A stretch of DNA of 43,718 nt, from contig JAXHUM010000046.1 of NCBI GenBank assembly GCA_034189325.1, positions 1 to 43,718 on the forward strand, in the 5' to 3' direction. Origin of the DNA: JAXHUM01 sp034189325. Its GTDB lineage: Bacteria > Desulfobacterota > DSM-4660 > Desulfatiglandales > Desulfatiglandaceae. Below, piece by piece: positions 35,973-43,718 of this stretch (positions are counted from its first letter, which is position 1; the number at the start of each line of letters is the position of its first letter). The translations under genes were made by a program, and so were the position numbers. Below the pieces are notes generated by a model. That model searched no databases and was not told the origin of the DNA. It worked only from the letters and a program-made list of their open reading frames with translations.

Positions 35973-37091
35973 ATGAATGAGATAGCTGAATTAATAGACA
36001 CAACCCAGACTTATTACTGCCTTGATTGCGGGGTATGCACGGCGAGTTGCCCTGTTGCCAAGGTGTACCCCGATTTTTCACCCAGGCAGATCATCGAGCG
36101 CTCGCTCTACGATCTGGAGGAGCCTCGGGACAGCTCGATATGGTTCTGTTTGACCTGCGCTCAGTGCAGTGTCAGGTGCCCTGCGAACATTGATTTTCCT
36201 GAATTCGTTCGGCTTTTCCGTGGAAAGGCACACACGCTCGGCTTTGATGGAGCGCCATCCCACAACGGAATGCTTCAGACGATTACCTCAATCCAGACCC
36301 TTGGTGTTCGTCAGGATCGAGTGTCTTGGGCCGAAGAGGGTAGAGTATCTGAAAAGGGAGATGTCTTTTATTTTGTCGGGTGCAGACCCTATTTTGACGT
36401 TATTTTCAGGGATATTGATGCCGGTTCAATCGCAGGGGCCAGGAATGTGCTCAAAATCCTGAACGCTTGCGGTGTGGAGCCGGTAGTCAGTAATGACGAG
36501 AGATGCTGCGGTCATGATGCGCTCGTGAACGGTGATGAAGACAAATTCAAACAACTGGCCCGTTTGAATATAGATCTAATTCATGCCTCCGGCGCCAAGA
36601 AGGTGGTTTTTAGTTGTCCGGAAGGCTACTTCACGTTCAAGAAGTATTATGCCAAGTATTTTGGCGAGTTAGATTTTGAGATAATCCATATCCTTGATCT
36701 CATAAATGATAAAATTAATGAAGGAGTCCTCAGTTTCAAGAAGTCTGACCGTGTTGTTACGTATCATGATCCTTGCCGATTGGGCAGGATGGCAGGAATC
36801 TTCGATACACCCCGAAACCTCATCAATGCGATTCCAGGCCTTGAGTTCGTTGAGATGTCCCGTTCTAGGGAAAATGCCGTTTGTTGTGGTACAACAGGAT
36901 GGATGAATTGTTCCAGTTGCTCGAAGGAGATCCAGATGGATCGACTCAACGAGGCTGAAAGCACAGGAGCGGATACACTGGTGACAGCCTGCCCAAAATG
37001 CCAGATACATTTTCGCTGTGCCCAAAATGCCTTTGATGTGAAAATAGAAATCAGCGATCTTCTTGACATCGTAGTAGATCGGTTACAATAA
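35973..37091 (+). CDS. hdrD: HdrD-like (HdrC-HdrB fused) iron-sulfur protein
   Basis: 372 residues. N-terminal HdrC part with two [4Fe-4S] groups (CLDCGVCTASCPVAK and CLTCAQCSVRCPANI), then two CCG domains of HdrB type. The second is complete (C-x35-CC-x34-C-x2-C, from DPCRLGRMAG to TACPKC). The first has C-x40-CC-x35-CPEG, the last Cys being Gly, so its non-cubane cluster may be incomplete. CCG domains carry the clusters that reduce heterodisulfides or similar thiols. ATG 35973 with GAGG 8 bases upstream is preferred to an in-frame ATG at 35877, which lies inside mvhD1. Probably cytoplasmic; its disulfide substrate is not known here. Confidence 0.85.
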   Translation: MNEIAELIDTTQTYYCLDCGVCTASCPVAKVYPDFSPRQIIERSLYDLEEPRDSSIWFCLTCAQCSVRCPANIDFPEFVRLFRGKAHTLGFDGAPSHNGMLQTITSIQTLGVRQDRVSWAEEGRVSEKGDVFYFVGCRPYFDVIFRDIDAGSIAGARNVLKILNACGVEPVVSNDERCCGHDALVNGDEDKFKQLARLNIDLIHASGAKKVVFSCPEGYFTFKKYYAKYFGELDFEIIHILDLINDKINEGVLSFKKSDRVVTYHDPCRLGRMAGIFDTPRNLINAIPGLEFVEMSRSRENAVCCGTTGWMNCSSCSKEIQMDRLNEAESTGADTLVTACPKCQIHFRCAQNAFDVKIEISDLLDIVVDRLQ

Positions 37092-37184
37092 ACAATGTTT
37101 TGGATAGATATCTGAAGACTGCTCGGTTGTGAAGAGTCTCGCAAGTTTTTTAACCCGGTATGGATGGATCAAAGGAGTGTAGTT

Positions 37185-38726
37185 GTGAATAAAGATATTT
37201 TAGTGATCGGTGGAGGGATTGCAGGTATTCAGGCCTCTCTTGATCTCGCCGAAATGGGAATCAAGGTTCATCTTGTTGAGGCGTTACCGAGTATAGGTGG
37301 TAAAATGGCTCAACTGGACAAGACCTTCCCCACCAATGACTGTTCTATCTGAATTCTTTCGCCTAAGATGCTGGATGTCGGTCGACATCCCAATATCGAA
37401 CTTCTTGCTTATAGCATGGTCGAGAAGGTGGAAGGTCAGGCCACAGATTTCAAGGTGACGGTCCGGAGAAAGGCACGCTACATTGATGAAGATAAGTGTA
37501 CCGGTTGTGGGTCCTGTGCAGAAAAATGCCCGTCCGTCGCACCTGATGCCTTTAACGAAAACCTGGGCACACGCAAGGCGATTTATGGCTACTTTGCACA
37601 GGGTATACCTTCCACCTATACGATTGATGCAGATTATTGTCGTCAGTTAAATGGGAAAAAGTGCGGGATATGTGCAAAGACCTGTCAGGCGGATGCCATT
37701 GATTTTGATCAACAGGACAGATTCATCACCCTCGACGTAGGTGCCATTATTATAGCGGTGGGGTATGATGTCTTTGATCCTTCACTTATTCCTGAATACC
37801 GTTACAAGGAAATCCCCAATGTCGTCACGGCCATTGAATTTGAGAGACTCCTGAGCGCGAGCGGCCCAACCGAAGGGCATTTGTATAGACCTTCTGATCG
37901 GGCTGTAGAAATGCAAATTTCCGGCCTTGAGAAAGAACTAAAGAAATCGCTTCGCTCCCTGGCCAAGTTTGAAAAAGAATATGCGGAAAGGTCCGACAAA
38001 TTTTACAAGAAGTACAAAGCAGGAAAAGAGAAAGACAAAAAAGATTTTAAAAAATGGGCTAAAGCGTATGAAGCTCATCTTCACCTTACCGAGTCCCTGG
38101 ATACCCTCAAAAAAAGAGCGGAGTCATTCACCGTGGCAAAGAAGCTGGCATTTATACAATGCGTCGGATCAAGAGATTTTCGATTCTATCCCTTTTGCTC
38201 CGGTTACTGCTGTATGCATTCAATCAAGGAGGCGATCATTGCCAATGAACATGAGCCGGAGACATCCTCCACCATTTTTGGAATGGATATTCGAGCGGTA
38301 GGAAAAGGATTTGAGGAGTATAAGGTGCGCGGGGAAAATCAATCAGGAATCACTTACGTTCGCGGTCGAGTGGCTGAAATTGCCGAAGGGCCGGACAACA
38401 ATCCGACGGTGACTTTTGAGGATACCCGTGAGAGAAAAGTGAAAAGCGAGGATTTCGATATGGTCATCCTGGCAACTGCATGCGCTCCAACGCATGGCAC
38501 AATAGACTTGGCGAATATCCTGGGGGTTGAACTGGACAAATACAACTTCATCAAGACATCACCCCTGGCCCCCGTTGATACAACCGTTCCGGGGATTCAT
38601 GTTTGTGGTTGCGCTGGATCCCCGATGGATGTACCCGAGTCTGTGGCGCAGGCATCGAGCGCCGCTCAATGTGCCGCTGAGACCCTTTTTAAGTCGGAAT
38701 CTGAAAAGGAGAAAGCCATTGCCTGA
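37185..38726 (+). CDS. hdrA: Selenocysteine HdrA, N-terminal half as separate gene, with coiled-coil insert
   Basis: 513 residues with TGA at 37350 read as Sec56 (CSI-Sec-ILSPKMLDVGRHPNI). FAD motif VIGGGIAGI near the N-terminus; ferredoxin groups CTGCGSCAEKCP (about 105) and an altered one, C-x7-C-x2-C-x3-C (about 152-168). Between about 242 and 315 lies a Lys/Glu-rich coiled-coil-like insert absent from HdrA1 and HdrA4. Then AFIQCVGSRD and CSGYCCMHSIKEA, conserved in HdrA. It ends where the second half of HdrA1 begins. GTG 37185 follows AAAGGAG by 7 bases. It resembles QmoA in being a single HdrA-type half. hdrA3 overlaps its last 8 bp. Confidence 0.87.
37373..37390 (+). promoter_or_regulatory. 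SECIS-like hairpin, hdrA2
   Basis: GGATGTC and GACATCC make a perfect 7-bp stem around loop GGTC, starting 20 bases after the TGA. It is a little further away than the other four, but the loop again has GGT. Confidence 0.65.
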
Positions 38727-40413
38727 TGTGAAAGATAAAAACATTCGGATTGGTGTGTTTGTCTGCCATTGCGGCTCGAATATCGCCGGTTATCTGGATA
38801 TGGAGGAGATCTCAAACTACGCGGAAAAACTCCCCAATGTTGTCCTTGTGCAGAGGAACCTCTATACATGCTCTGAAGGGGGCGTTAATGAGATCAAAAA
38901 TGCGATCAAGGAAAAGGAGCTCAATCGCGTAGTCGTTGCCTCCTGCACACCCAGGACCCATGAACCTCTCTTCCGAAGTTCCTGTGCCGAAGCCGGCTTG
39001 AATCCCTACCTCTTTGAAATGGTCAACATAAGGGATCAATGTTCGTGGGTCCATATGAAAGAGGGTAAGGATGCCACGGTCAAGGCAATGGATCAAATCC
39101 GCATGGGAGTCGCTAGGGCTGCCCTATTGGAGCCTCAGGAGTCGATCATGAGCGGGGTGCAGAGCCGGGCCTTGGTATTAGGGGGTGGCATAGCCGGAAT
39201 GACAGCCGCCCTTTCTCTCGCAGGTCGTGGCTATGAGGTCGTGCTGGTGGAGAAGGAAGAAAGACTGGGCGGCATGCTCAATCGCCTCAATAGGGTCGGA
39301 ACCGCCATGATGGATGCCGCCGACCTGGTGGAAGAAAAGATCCGAAATGTGATTGATCATCCAAAAATAAGCGTCTTTACAAAGGCCAAAGTAGTCAATG
39401 CCGAGGGATTTATAGGGAAGTACTCAATCGGTATCGAGGTTGAATCGAATATCACAAACATAGATCTCGGTGTCATCATCGTTGCCACTGGAGCGGATCT
39501 ATTTGTTCCCGAAGGCCTTTTCGGTTATGACGGGCATCGCGTTGTAACCCAGCTGGAGATGGAAACCCTTCTTAAGTCCGGGCTACCTCAAGATATTAAG
39601 AATGTCGTTATGATACAGTGCGTCGGCAGTCGTAGTGAGGAGAGGTCATATTGCTCAAGGATCTGCTGTCAGACAGCCGTCAAGAATGCGATGTTGATCA
39701 AGGAGCAGGTCCCTGAGGCAAAAGTAACCATCCTGTACCGTGACATGCAGATGTATGGCGTTGAGAATGAAGAGATGTTCCGGAATTCAAAGGCTAAAGG
39801 AGTCCGGTATGTAAACTATGATCCGAAAAAGCCGCCTGAGGTTCATCCTTCCGAGGTTCAGGTCTATCATCCATTAATGGGCCGTGAAATGGAGTTGGCT
39901 GCTGACCTTGTCGTACTATCCACTCCCCTTATTGCTCACGAGGATTCTGTTGAGATCTCTCAAATGTTCAGGGTCCCTGTGGATCAGAGCGGCTTTTTCT
40001 TGGAAGGTCACGTGAAGTTGAGACCACTCGATTTCGCAACCGATGGAATTTTTCTCTGTGGGAGCGCCCGCTTCCCAACCAACATCCGTGAGGCCGTGGC
40101 CCAGGGGCTCGGGGCTGCATCAAGGGCCTCCATACCCTTGACCAAGGGATCGGTTGTGGTAGAGCCGACTATCTGCGTGTTGGCTGACGGGGACGCCTGT
40201 ATTGCCTGTGGTCTCTGTGTTGCCGTCTGTCCATATGGGGCGCTTGAAATTCGTGAGACGGAAAAGGGTCTGAAGGCGCATGTAATAGATGTTGCCTGTA
40301 AAGGTTGTGGTTGTTGCGCCGCCGCCTGTCCACAGAGGGCACTCGACATCAATCATTTTCTGGAAAAACAGATCATTGCTGCAATAGAGGCTGGTGGTGA
40401 GGCCGTCCAATAA
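38719..40413 (+). CDS. hdrA: HdrA-type flavoprotein, C-terminal half as separate gene
   Basis: 564 residues, equivalent to the second half of HdrA1 and HdrA4. It begins with RIGVFVCHCGSNIAG, then VVASCTPRTHEPLF, FAD motif LGGGIAGMTAA (about 154), QCVGSRSEERSYCSRICC, a GIFLCGSARFP segment and two C-terminal [4Fe-4S] groups (CIACGLCVAVCPYG about 494, CKGCGCCAAACPQR about 527). It has no Sec and no TGA. TTG 38719 with AAGGAG 7 bases upstream is the start; the frame is open upstream to 38527, but only inside hdrA2. With MvhD2 next door, HdrA3 plus MvhD2 mirror the QmoB layout (HdrA-like plus MvhD-like domain). Confidence 0.87.
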   Translation: MPDVKDKNIRIGVFVCHCGSNIAGYLDMEEISNYAEKLPNVVLVQRNLYTCSEGGVNEIKNAIKEKELNRVVVASCTPRTHEPLFRSSCAEAGLNPYLFEMVNIRDQCSWVHMKEGKDATVKAMDQIRMGVARAALLEPQESIMSGVQSRALVLGGGIAGMTAALSLAGRGYEVVLVEKEERLGGMLNRLNRVGTAMMDAADLVEEKIRNVIDHPKISVFTKAKVVNAEGFIGKYSIGIEVESNITNIDLGVIIVATGADLFVPEGLFGYDGHRVVTQLEMETLLKSGLPQDIKNVVMIQCVGSRSEERSYCSRICCQTAVKNAMLIKEQVPEAKVTILYRDMQMYGVENEEMFRNSKAKGVRYVNYDPKKPPEVHPSEVQVYHPLMGREMELAADLVVLSTPLIAHEDSVEISQMFRVPVDQSGFFLEGHVKLRPLDFATDGIFLCGSARFPTNIREAVAQGLGAASRASIPLTKGSVVVEPTICVLADGDACIACGLCVAVCPYGALEIRETEKGLKAHVIDVACKGCGCCAAACPQRALDINHFLEKQIIAAIEAGGEAVQ

Positions 40414-40431
40414 AGAGGCAGGAGATCAAGT

Positions 40432-41190
40432 ATGAGTAAAGAATTTAAACCAAAAATATTGGCATTTCTGTGCAACTGGTGCGCTTACGCGGCTGCCGAT
40501 TCGGCCGGTGTATCTCGACTCCAATATCCTCCAACAACGCGTGTCATTCGAACCATGTGTTCGGCCCGTGTGGACCCCGTCTTTATAATCAAGGGTCTCA
40601 TGGCCGGGTATGACAGCGTGTTTGTCGGTGGCTGACACATTGGTGACTGTCATTACCAGGATGGTAATCTACATACGGCCAACAGGATGGCAATGGTTGA
40701 CGAACTCTTGGACGTCGCGGGTATTGATCGTCGACGGCTGAGGCTTCAATGGGTGAGTTCGGCTGAAGGGCCTCTCTTCGCCAGGTACATCAACGAATTC
40801 AGTGAGATAATAAGGGAAATGGGTCCTTTTGATAGGAAAGGCTTAACTCTCCCTCTGGCCTCGGCTAAGAGAACTCTTGAGACTCCTAGAATCCGATGGT
40901 TGATCGGGATGACTGTAGAACTTACGGAAATGAAGAATGCCTATGACGAAACCTTGGACAAACAGGAATACGAAAAACTGCTCCGTCAGGCCATTGAAGA
41001 TGAATACCAAAAGGCGATGATCATTGAGGTCCTTAAGGATGGGCCGATGTCTGTTCAGGAAATGGCCGGGAAAATTGGATTGTCCGTGTATTCGGTCTCT
41101 TTACGATTAAATGAGCTCGAAAGGAGCGGACAGGCAGGATTAAGCGGTTACGACGGAAGGATACCGAAATTTATTAGTCTTGCAGCATGA
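40432..41190 (+). CDS. mvhD: Selenocysteine MvhD with C-terminal winged-helix-like extension
   Basis: 252 residues with TGA at 40633 read as Sec68 in VGG-Sec-HIGDCHY. The first 140 residues match MvhD1 (CNWCAYAAADSAGVSR, TMCSARVDP, the SSAEGPLFARYINEF region). The remaining 110 residues are extra: a helical linker, then a segment LKDGPMSVQEMAGKIGLSVYSVSLRLNELERSG like a winged helix. Such a domain may bind a partner protein or DNA. CAGGAG precedes ATG 40432, 18 bp after hdrA3. Confidence 0.9.
40652..40668 (+). promoter_or_regulatory. SECIS-like hairpin, mvhD2
   Basis: ATTACC and GGTAAT pair around loop AGGAT, 16 bases after the TGA. It is almost the same structure as in mvhD1, one base pair shorter. 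Confidence 0.78.
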
Positions 41191-41235
41191 AGTGCAGGGG
41201 TATGATAGGCGGCAAAAGGATATTGAGGAATGACC

Positions 41236-43718
41236 ATGACAAAGGGAAAGGACACTAAAAAAACAGGGAGCGTAATGGTGCTCGGTGCCGGTATTGCAGG
41301 GATGCAGGCGGCCCTTGATCTTGCGGCATCAGGTTTTTATGTACATCTGGTTGATAGATCTCCGAGTATCGGCGGGATCATGGCACAATTGGACAAGACT
41401 TTTCCGACCAACGACTGTGCTATGTGAATTATCTCACCGAAACTGGTCGAGGTCGGCCGGCATCTGAATATCAACATCATTACCAACTCAACAGTGGAGT
41501 CACTTGAAGGAGATCCTGGACATTTTCAAGTTGTTTTAAGAAATGACCCCCGCTATATCAACCCTGATAAATGTACGGGTTGCGGGCAATGCAGTAATGT
41601 TTGCCCTGTAAATGGGATCAATGAATATGACTGTGGCCTGGATCTGAGAGCCGCAACATCCATCAGATATGCCCAGGCTATACCCCTTGCCTATACTATA
41701 GACCGTGATATGTGCATCGGCTGTGGTATTTGTGAAAAAGCGTGCCTTGCCGAGGCAATACAATATGACGACAAGCCGAGAAAGACGGAGTTGGAGATCG
41801 GCGCGATAGTCTTGGCCCTTGGTAACGATGTCTATGATCCTGGGAACCTGGACACATTGGCCTATAAGAAATCCCCCAATGTTATAACTAGTCTGGAATT
41901 TGAGAGGATACTCAGTGCGTCAGGTCCTTATATGGGCCATCTTATGCGTCCTTATGACCGCGAAGAACCTCAAAAAATTGCATGGCTTCAGTGTGTGGGC
42001 TCCCGGGATACTCAAGAGGGACGTAACTCTTACTGCTCGGCTGTTTGTTGTATGTACGCCATTAAGGAAGCGGTTATCTCTATGGAACATGCCCATGAAG
42101 AACTCAGTACCACCATTTTTTATATGGACATGAGAACCCATGGCAAGGACTTTGAGAATTACTATGACCGGGCTCGTAAGGAGCACGGCGTCCGTTTTGT
42201 CCGTTCCCGCGTGCACTCAATCGACCCCTTGGACGGCGGTGATCTCCGCATCAATTACACAGACGAATCAGGGGAACAGAAAAGCGAGATCTTTAACCTT
42301 GTAGTGCTTTCCGTCGGATTTGAGGTCGGACAGGAGACTAGAGAACTTGCCGAACGATTCGGCATCGATCTGAATAAAAACAGCTTTGTCAAGACGAATA
42401 GTTTTACGCCGATGGCAACGAACAGAGAGGGGATCTATGTGTGCGGGGCGATTCAGGGCCCCAAGGACATTCCTCAGGCTGTTGTGGAAGCCTCGGCAGC
42501 GGCGGCGGCAACCAGCGTCTTACTCAGTGAAAGCAGGTGGAGCGAGACCCGGCAGAAAGAGATTCCGCCACAAACCAATGTCATTGGAGAGCGGCCTCGT
42601 GTCGGCGTTTTTATTTGCCAATGCGGGATCAATATCGCCGGTGTTGTCAATGTCCAGGAAGTCCGGGATTATGCTCTTACACTCCCCTACGTGACTTTTG
42701 TGGAAACCAACATGTATACCTGTTCACAAGATACCCAGGTCAAAATGACGGAGGTAATTAAAGAGCAGGATCTTAACAGGGTGGTGGTTGCCGCGTGTAC
42801 TCCCAAGACCCATGAAGCGCTGTTTCAGGAAACCCTGATGGATTCAGGGCTTAATAAGTATCTCTTTGAAATGGCCAATATCCGTAACCAGGATTCATGG
42901 GTCCACCCGAATGATCCCGAGGCTGCTACTGAGAAAGCGAAAGACTTGGTAAGGATGGCTGTCTCCAAGGCCGCTCTTCTCGAGCCTCTTCCTGATTCGG
43001 AGTTGGGGCTTAATTCGACAACGCTTGTTGTGGGTGGCGGCATTGCGGGTATGGTAGCGGCGAAAAATATTGCAGAACAGGGCTTTGACGTTCACCTGGT
43101 GGAGCGGTCGGAAAACCTTGGGGGCCAGGCGAGGTCTCTCAATAAGACATGGAAAGGGGAGGATATTCAGGCTTATGTGACGAGCTTGGTTTCGGAAATT
43201 GAGGTACACCCTAAGATCCAGGTGCATTATTCTACGGAGGTGGCTGAGGTAGATGGGTTCGTGGGTAATTTCAAGACGCGGCTGAAGACAAAAGCCGGGG
43301 AAGAAACCACACTGGAACATGGTATTGCTATTATGGCGACCGGCGGTCATGAGTATAGGCCTTCGGAATATCTCTATGGCCAGGACCCTCGTGTGCTTAC
43401 CCACCTGGAACTTGATCAGAGATTTGTCCGTGATGATCCGTCTCTGAAAGAAATCCGGTCGGCTGTTTTTATTCAATGTGTCGGTTCTCGGGAACCGGAT
43501 CGACCCTATTGCAGCCGGGTCTGCTGCACTCATTCCGTTGAAAGCGCCCTTGAGTTGAAAAAGCGAAATCCGGACATGAACGTCTATGTAATATACCGCG
43601 ATATGAGAACATATGGGGAGAGGGAGGATCTTTTTGCGCAGGCCAGAGAAGAGGGCGTCATCTTTTTTCGTTACGATCCGGAAAACAAACCGAAAGTGAA
43701 TGCAGGAACTGATGGACT
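41236..43718 (+). CDS. hdrA: Selenocysteine HdrA, fused double form (3' end cut by window edge)
   Basis: 827 codons visible, open to the right edge, with TGA at 41425 read as Sec64 (CAM-Sec-IISPKLVEVGRH). FAD motif VLGAGIAGM near the N-terminus; two standard ferredoxin groups (CTGCGQCSNVCP, CIGCGICEKACL); QCVGSRD and YCSAVCCMYAIKEA; second half from about 455 (RVGVFICQCGINIAG) with FAD motif VVGGGIAGMVAA (about 599). This is HdrA1 without the GltD insert. ATG 41236 is preferred to 41230 since GAGG then lies 7 bases ahead. The C-terminal ferredoxin groups are beyond the window. Confidence 0.88.
41443..41460 (+). promoter_or_regulatory. SECIS-like hairpin, hdrA4
   Basis: The same 18 bases as in hdrA1 (CTGGTC, loop GAGGTC, GGCCGG), again 15 bases after the TGA. 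Around it the two genes differ at only two of about 54 bases. Confidence 0.7.

Noticed and set aside
37092..37184. Terminator between the HdrD-like gene and hdrA2
   Set aside because: A T-run of six is present near 37146, but only a 5-bp stem (AGACT/AGTCT) with a long loop precedes it; too weak to call.
38527..38718. An N-terminal extension of HdrA3
   Set aside because: This stretch codes for the end of HdrA2 in another frame; TTG 38719 with AAGGAG is the sensible start.
1..43718. CRISPR arrays, rRNA, tRNA genes, prophage or a full insertion sequence
   Set aside because: None of these was recognised anywhere in the window on either strand; only the two short MITE copies point to mobile DNA.

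Overview
The window looks like a piece of a Desulfobacterota (deltaproteobacterial, probably sulfate-reducing or syntrophic) chromosome, about 50% G+C by eye, from a draft or metagenome assembly (one 100-N gap at 13452-13551). The lineage call is an inference. It rests on the gene order queA-tgt-yajC-secD-secF, the rplU-rpmA-obgE-proB-proA-nadD-rsfS cluster, ftsH-folP-coaX, a sigma-54 two-component pair, and above all a dense block of HdrA/MvhD-type electron-transfer genes carrying in-frame UGA (selenocysteine) codons.

Layout. (1) 1-3089, minus strand: phoB-phoR followed by a psiE-like membrane gene cut by the left edge. (2) 3442-10990, plus: a DUF2065 membrane peptide, queuosine genes queA and tgt, the Sec accessory genes yajC-secD-secF, and a membrane-anchored TPR protein. 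(3) 11051-13451, plus: a small cupin, a 142-bp MITE-like repeat, and a DUF898-type membrane protein with four tandem modules and a TPR tail that runs into the gap. (4) 13561-20216, minus: rplU, rpmA, obgE, proB, proA, nadD, rsfS and an M48/TPR protease, with a good sigma-70 promoter ahead of rplU. (5) 20768-24294, plus: ftsH, folP, coaX. (6) 24295-30619: a control region with a terminator-like hairpin, a 17-bp palindrome and a GG-N10-GC sigma-54 promoter candidate; two tandem GcvH-like proteins, each with two copies of C-x12-C-x5-C-x2-C; and, convergent to them, an archaemetzincin, a sigma-54 response regulator and a histidine kinase with a Rossmann-like N-terminus. A second MITE copy follows. 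(7) 31056-43718, plus: the Hdr island, hdrA1-mvhD1-hdrD-like-hdrA2-hdrA3-mvhD2-hdrA4. Five of these seven genes contain one in-frame TGA at a conserved redox-Cys position, and each TGA is followed 15-20 nt later by a hairpin with a G-rich apical loop (bacterial SECIS-like).

How it fits together. Regions 1-5 are mostly conserved housekeeping genes. Regions 6-7 look like an anaerobic redox module. HdrA proteins are FAD/FeS electron-bifurcation or electron-confurcation hubs, MvhD passes electrons into HdrA, and HdrD/HdrCB-type CCG proteins reduce a disulfide or quinone-like partner. HdrA1 is unusual: a GltD/NfnB-type NAD(P)H:FAD unit is inserted between the two ferredoxin motifs of a double HdrA, giving one 1480-residue chain with three predicted flavin sites. 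HdrA2+HdrA3 are the same two halves as separate, overlapping genes, and HdrA4 is the fused form without the insert. No hydrogenase or formate dehydrogenase large subunit is visible, so the electron donor is either NAD(P)H or encoded outside the window. A regulatory link from the kinase/sigma-54 pair to the GcvH-like genes and the Hdr island is plausible from position, but is inference.
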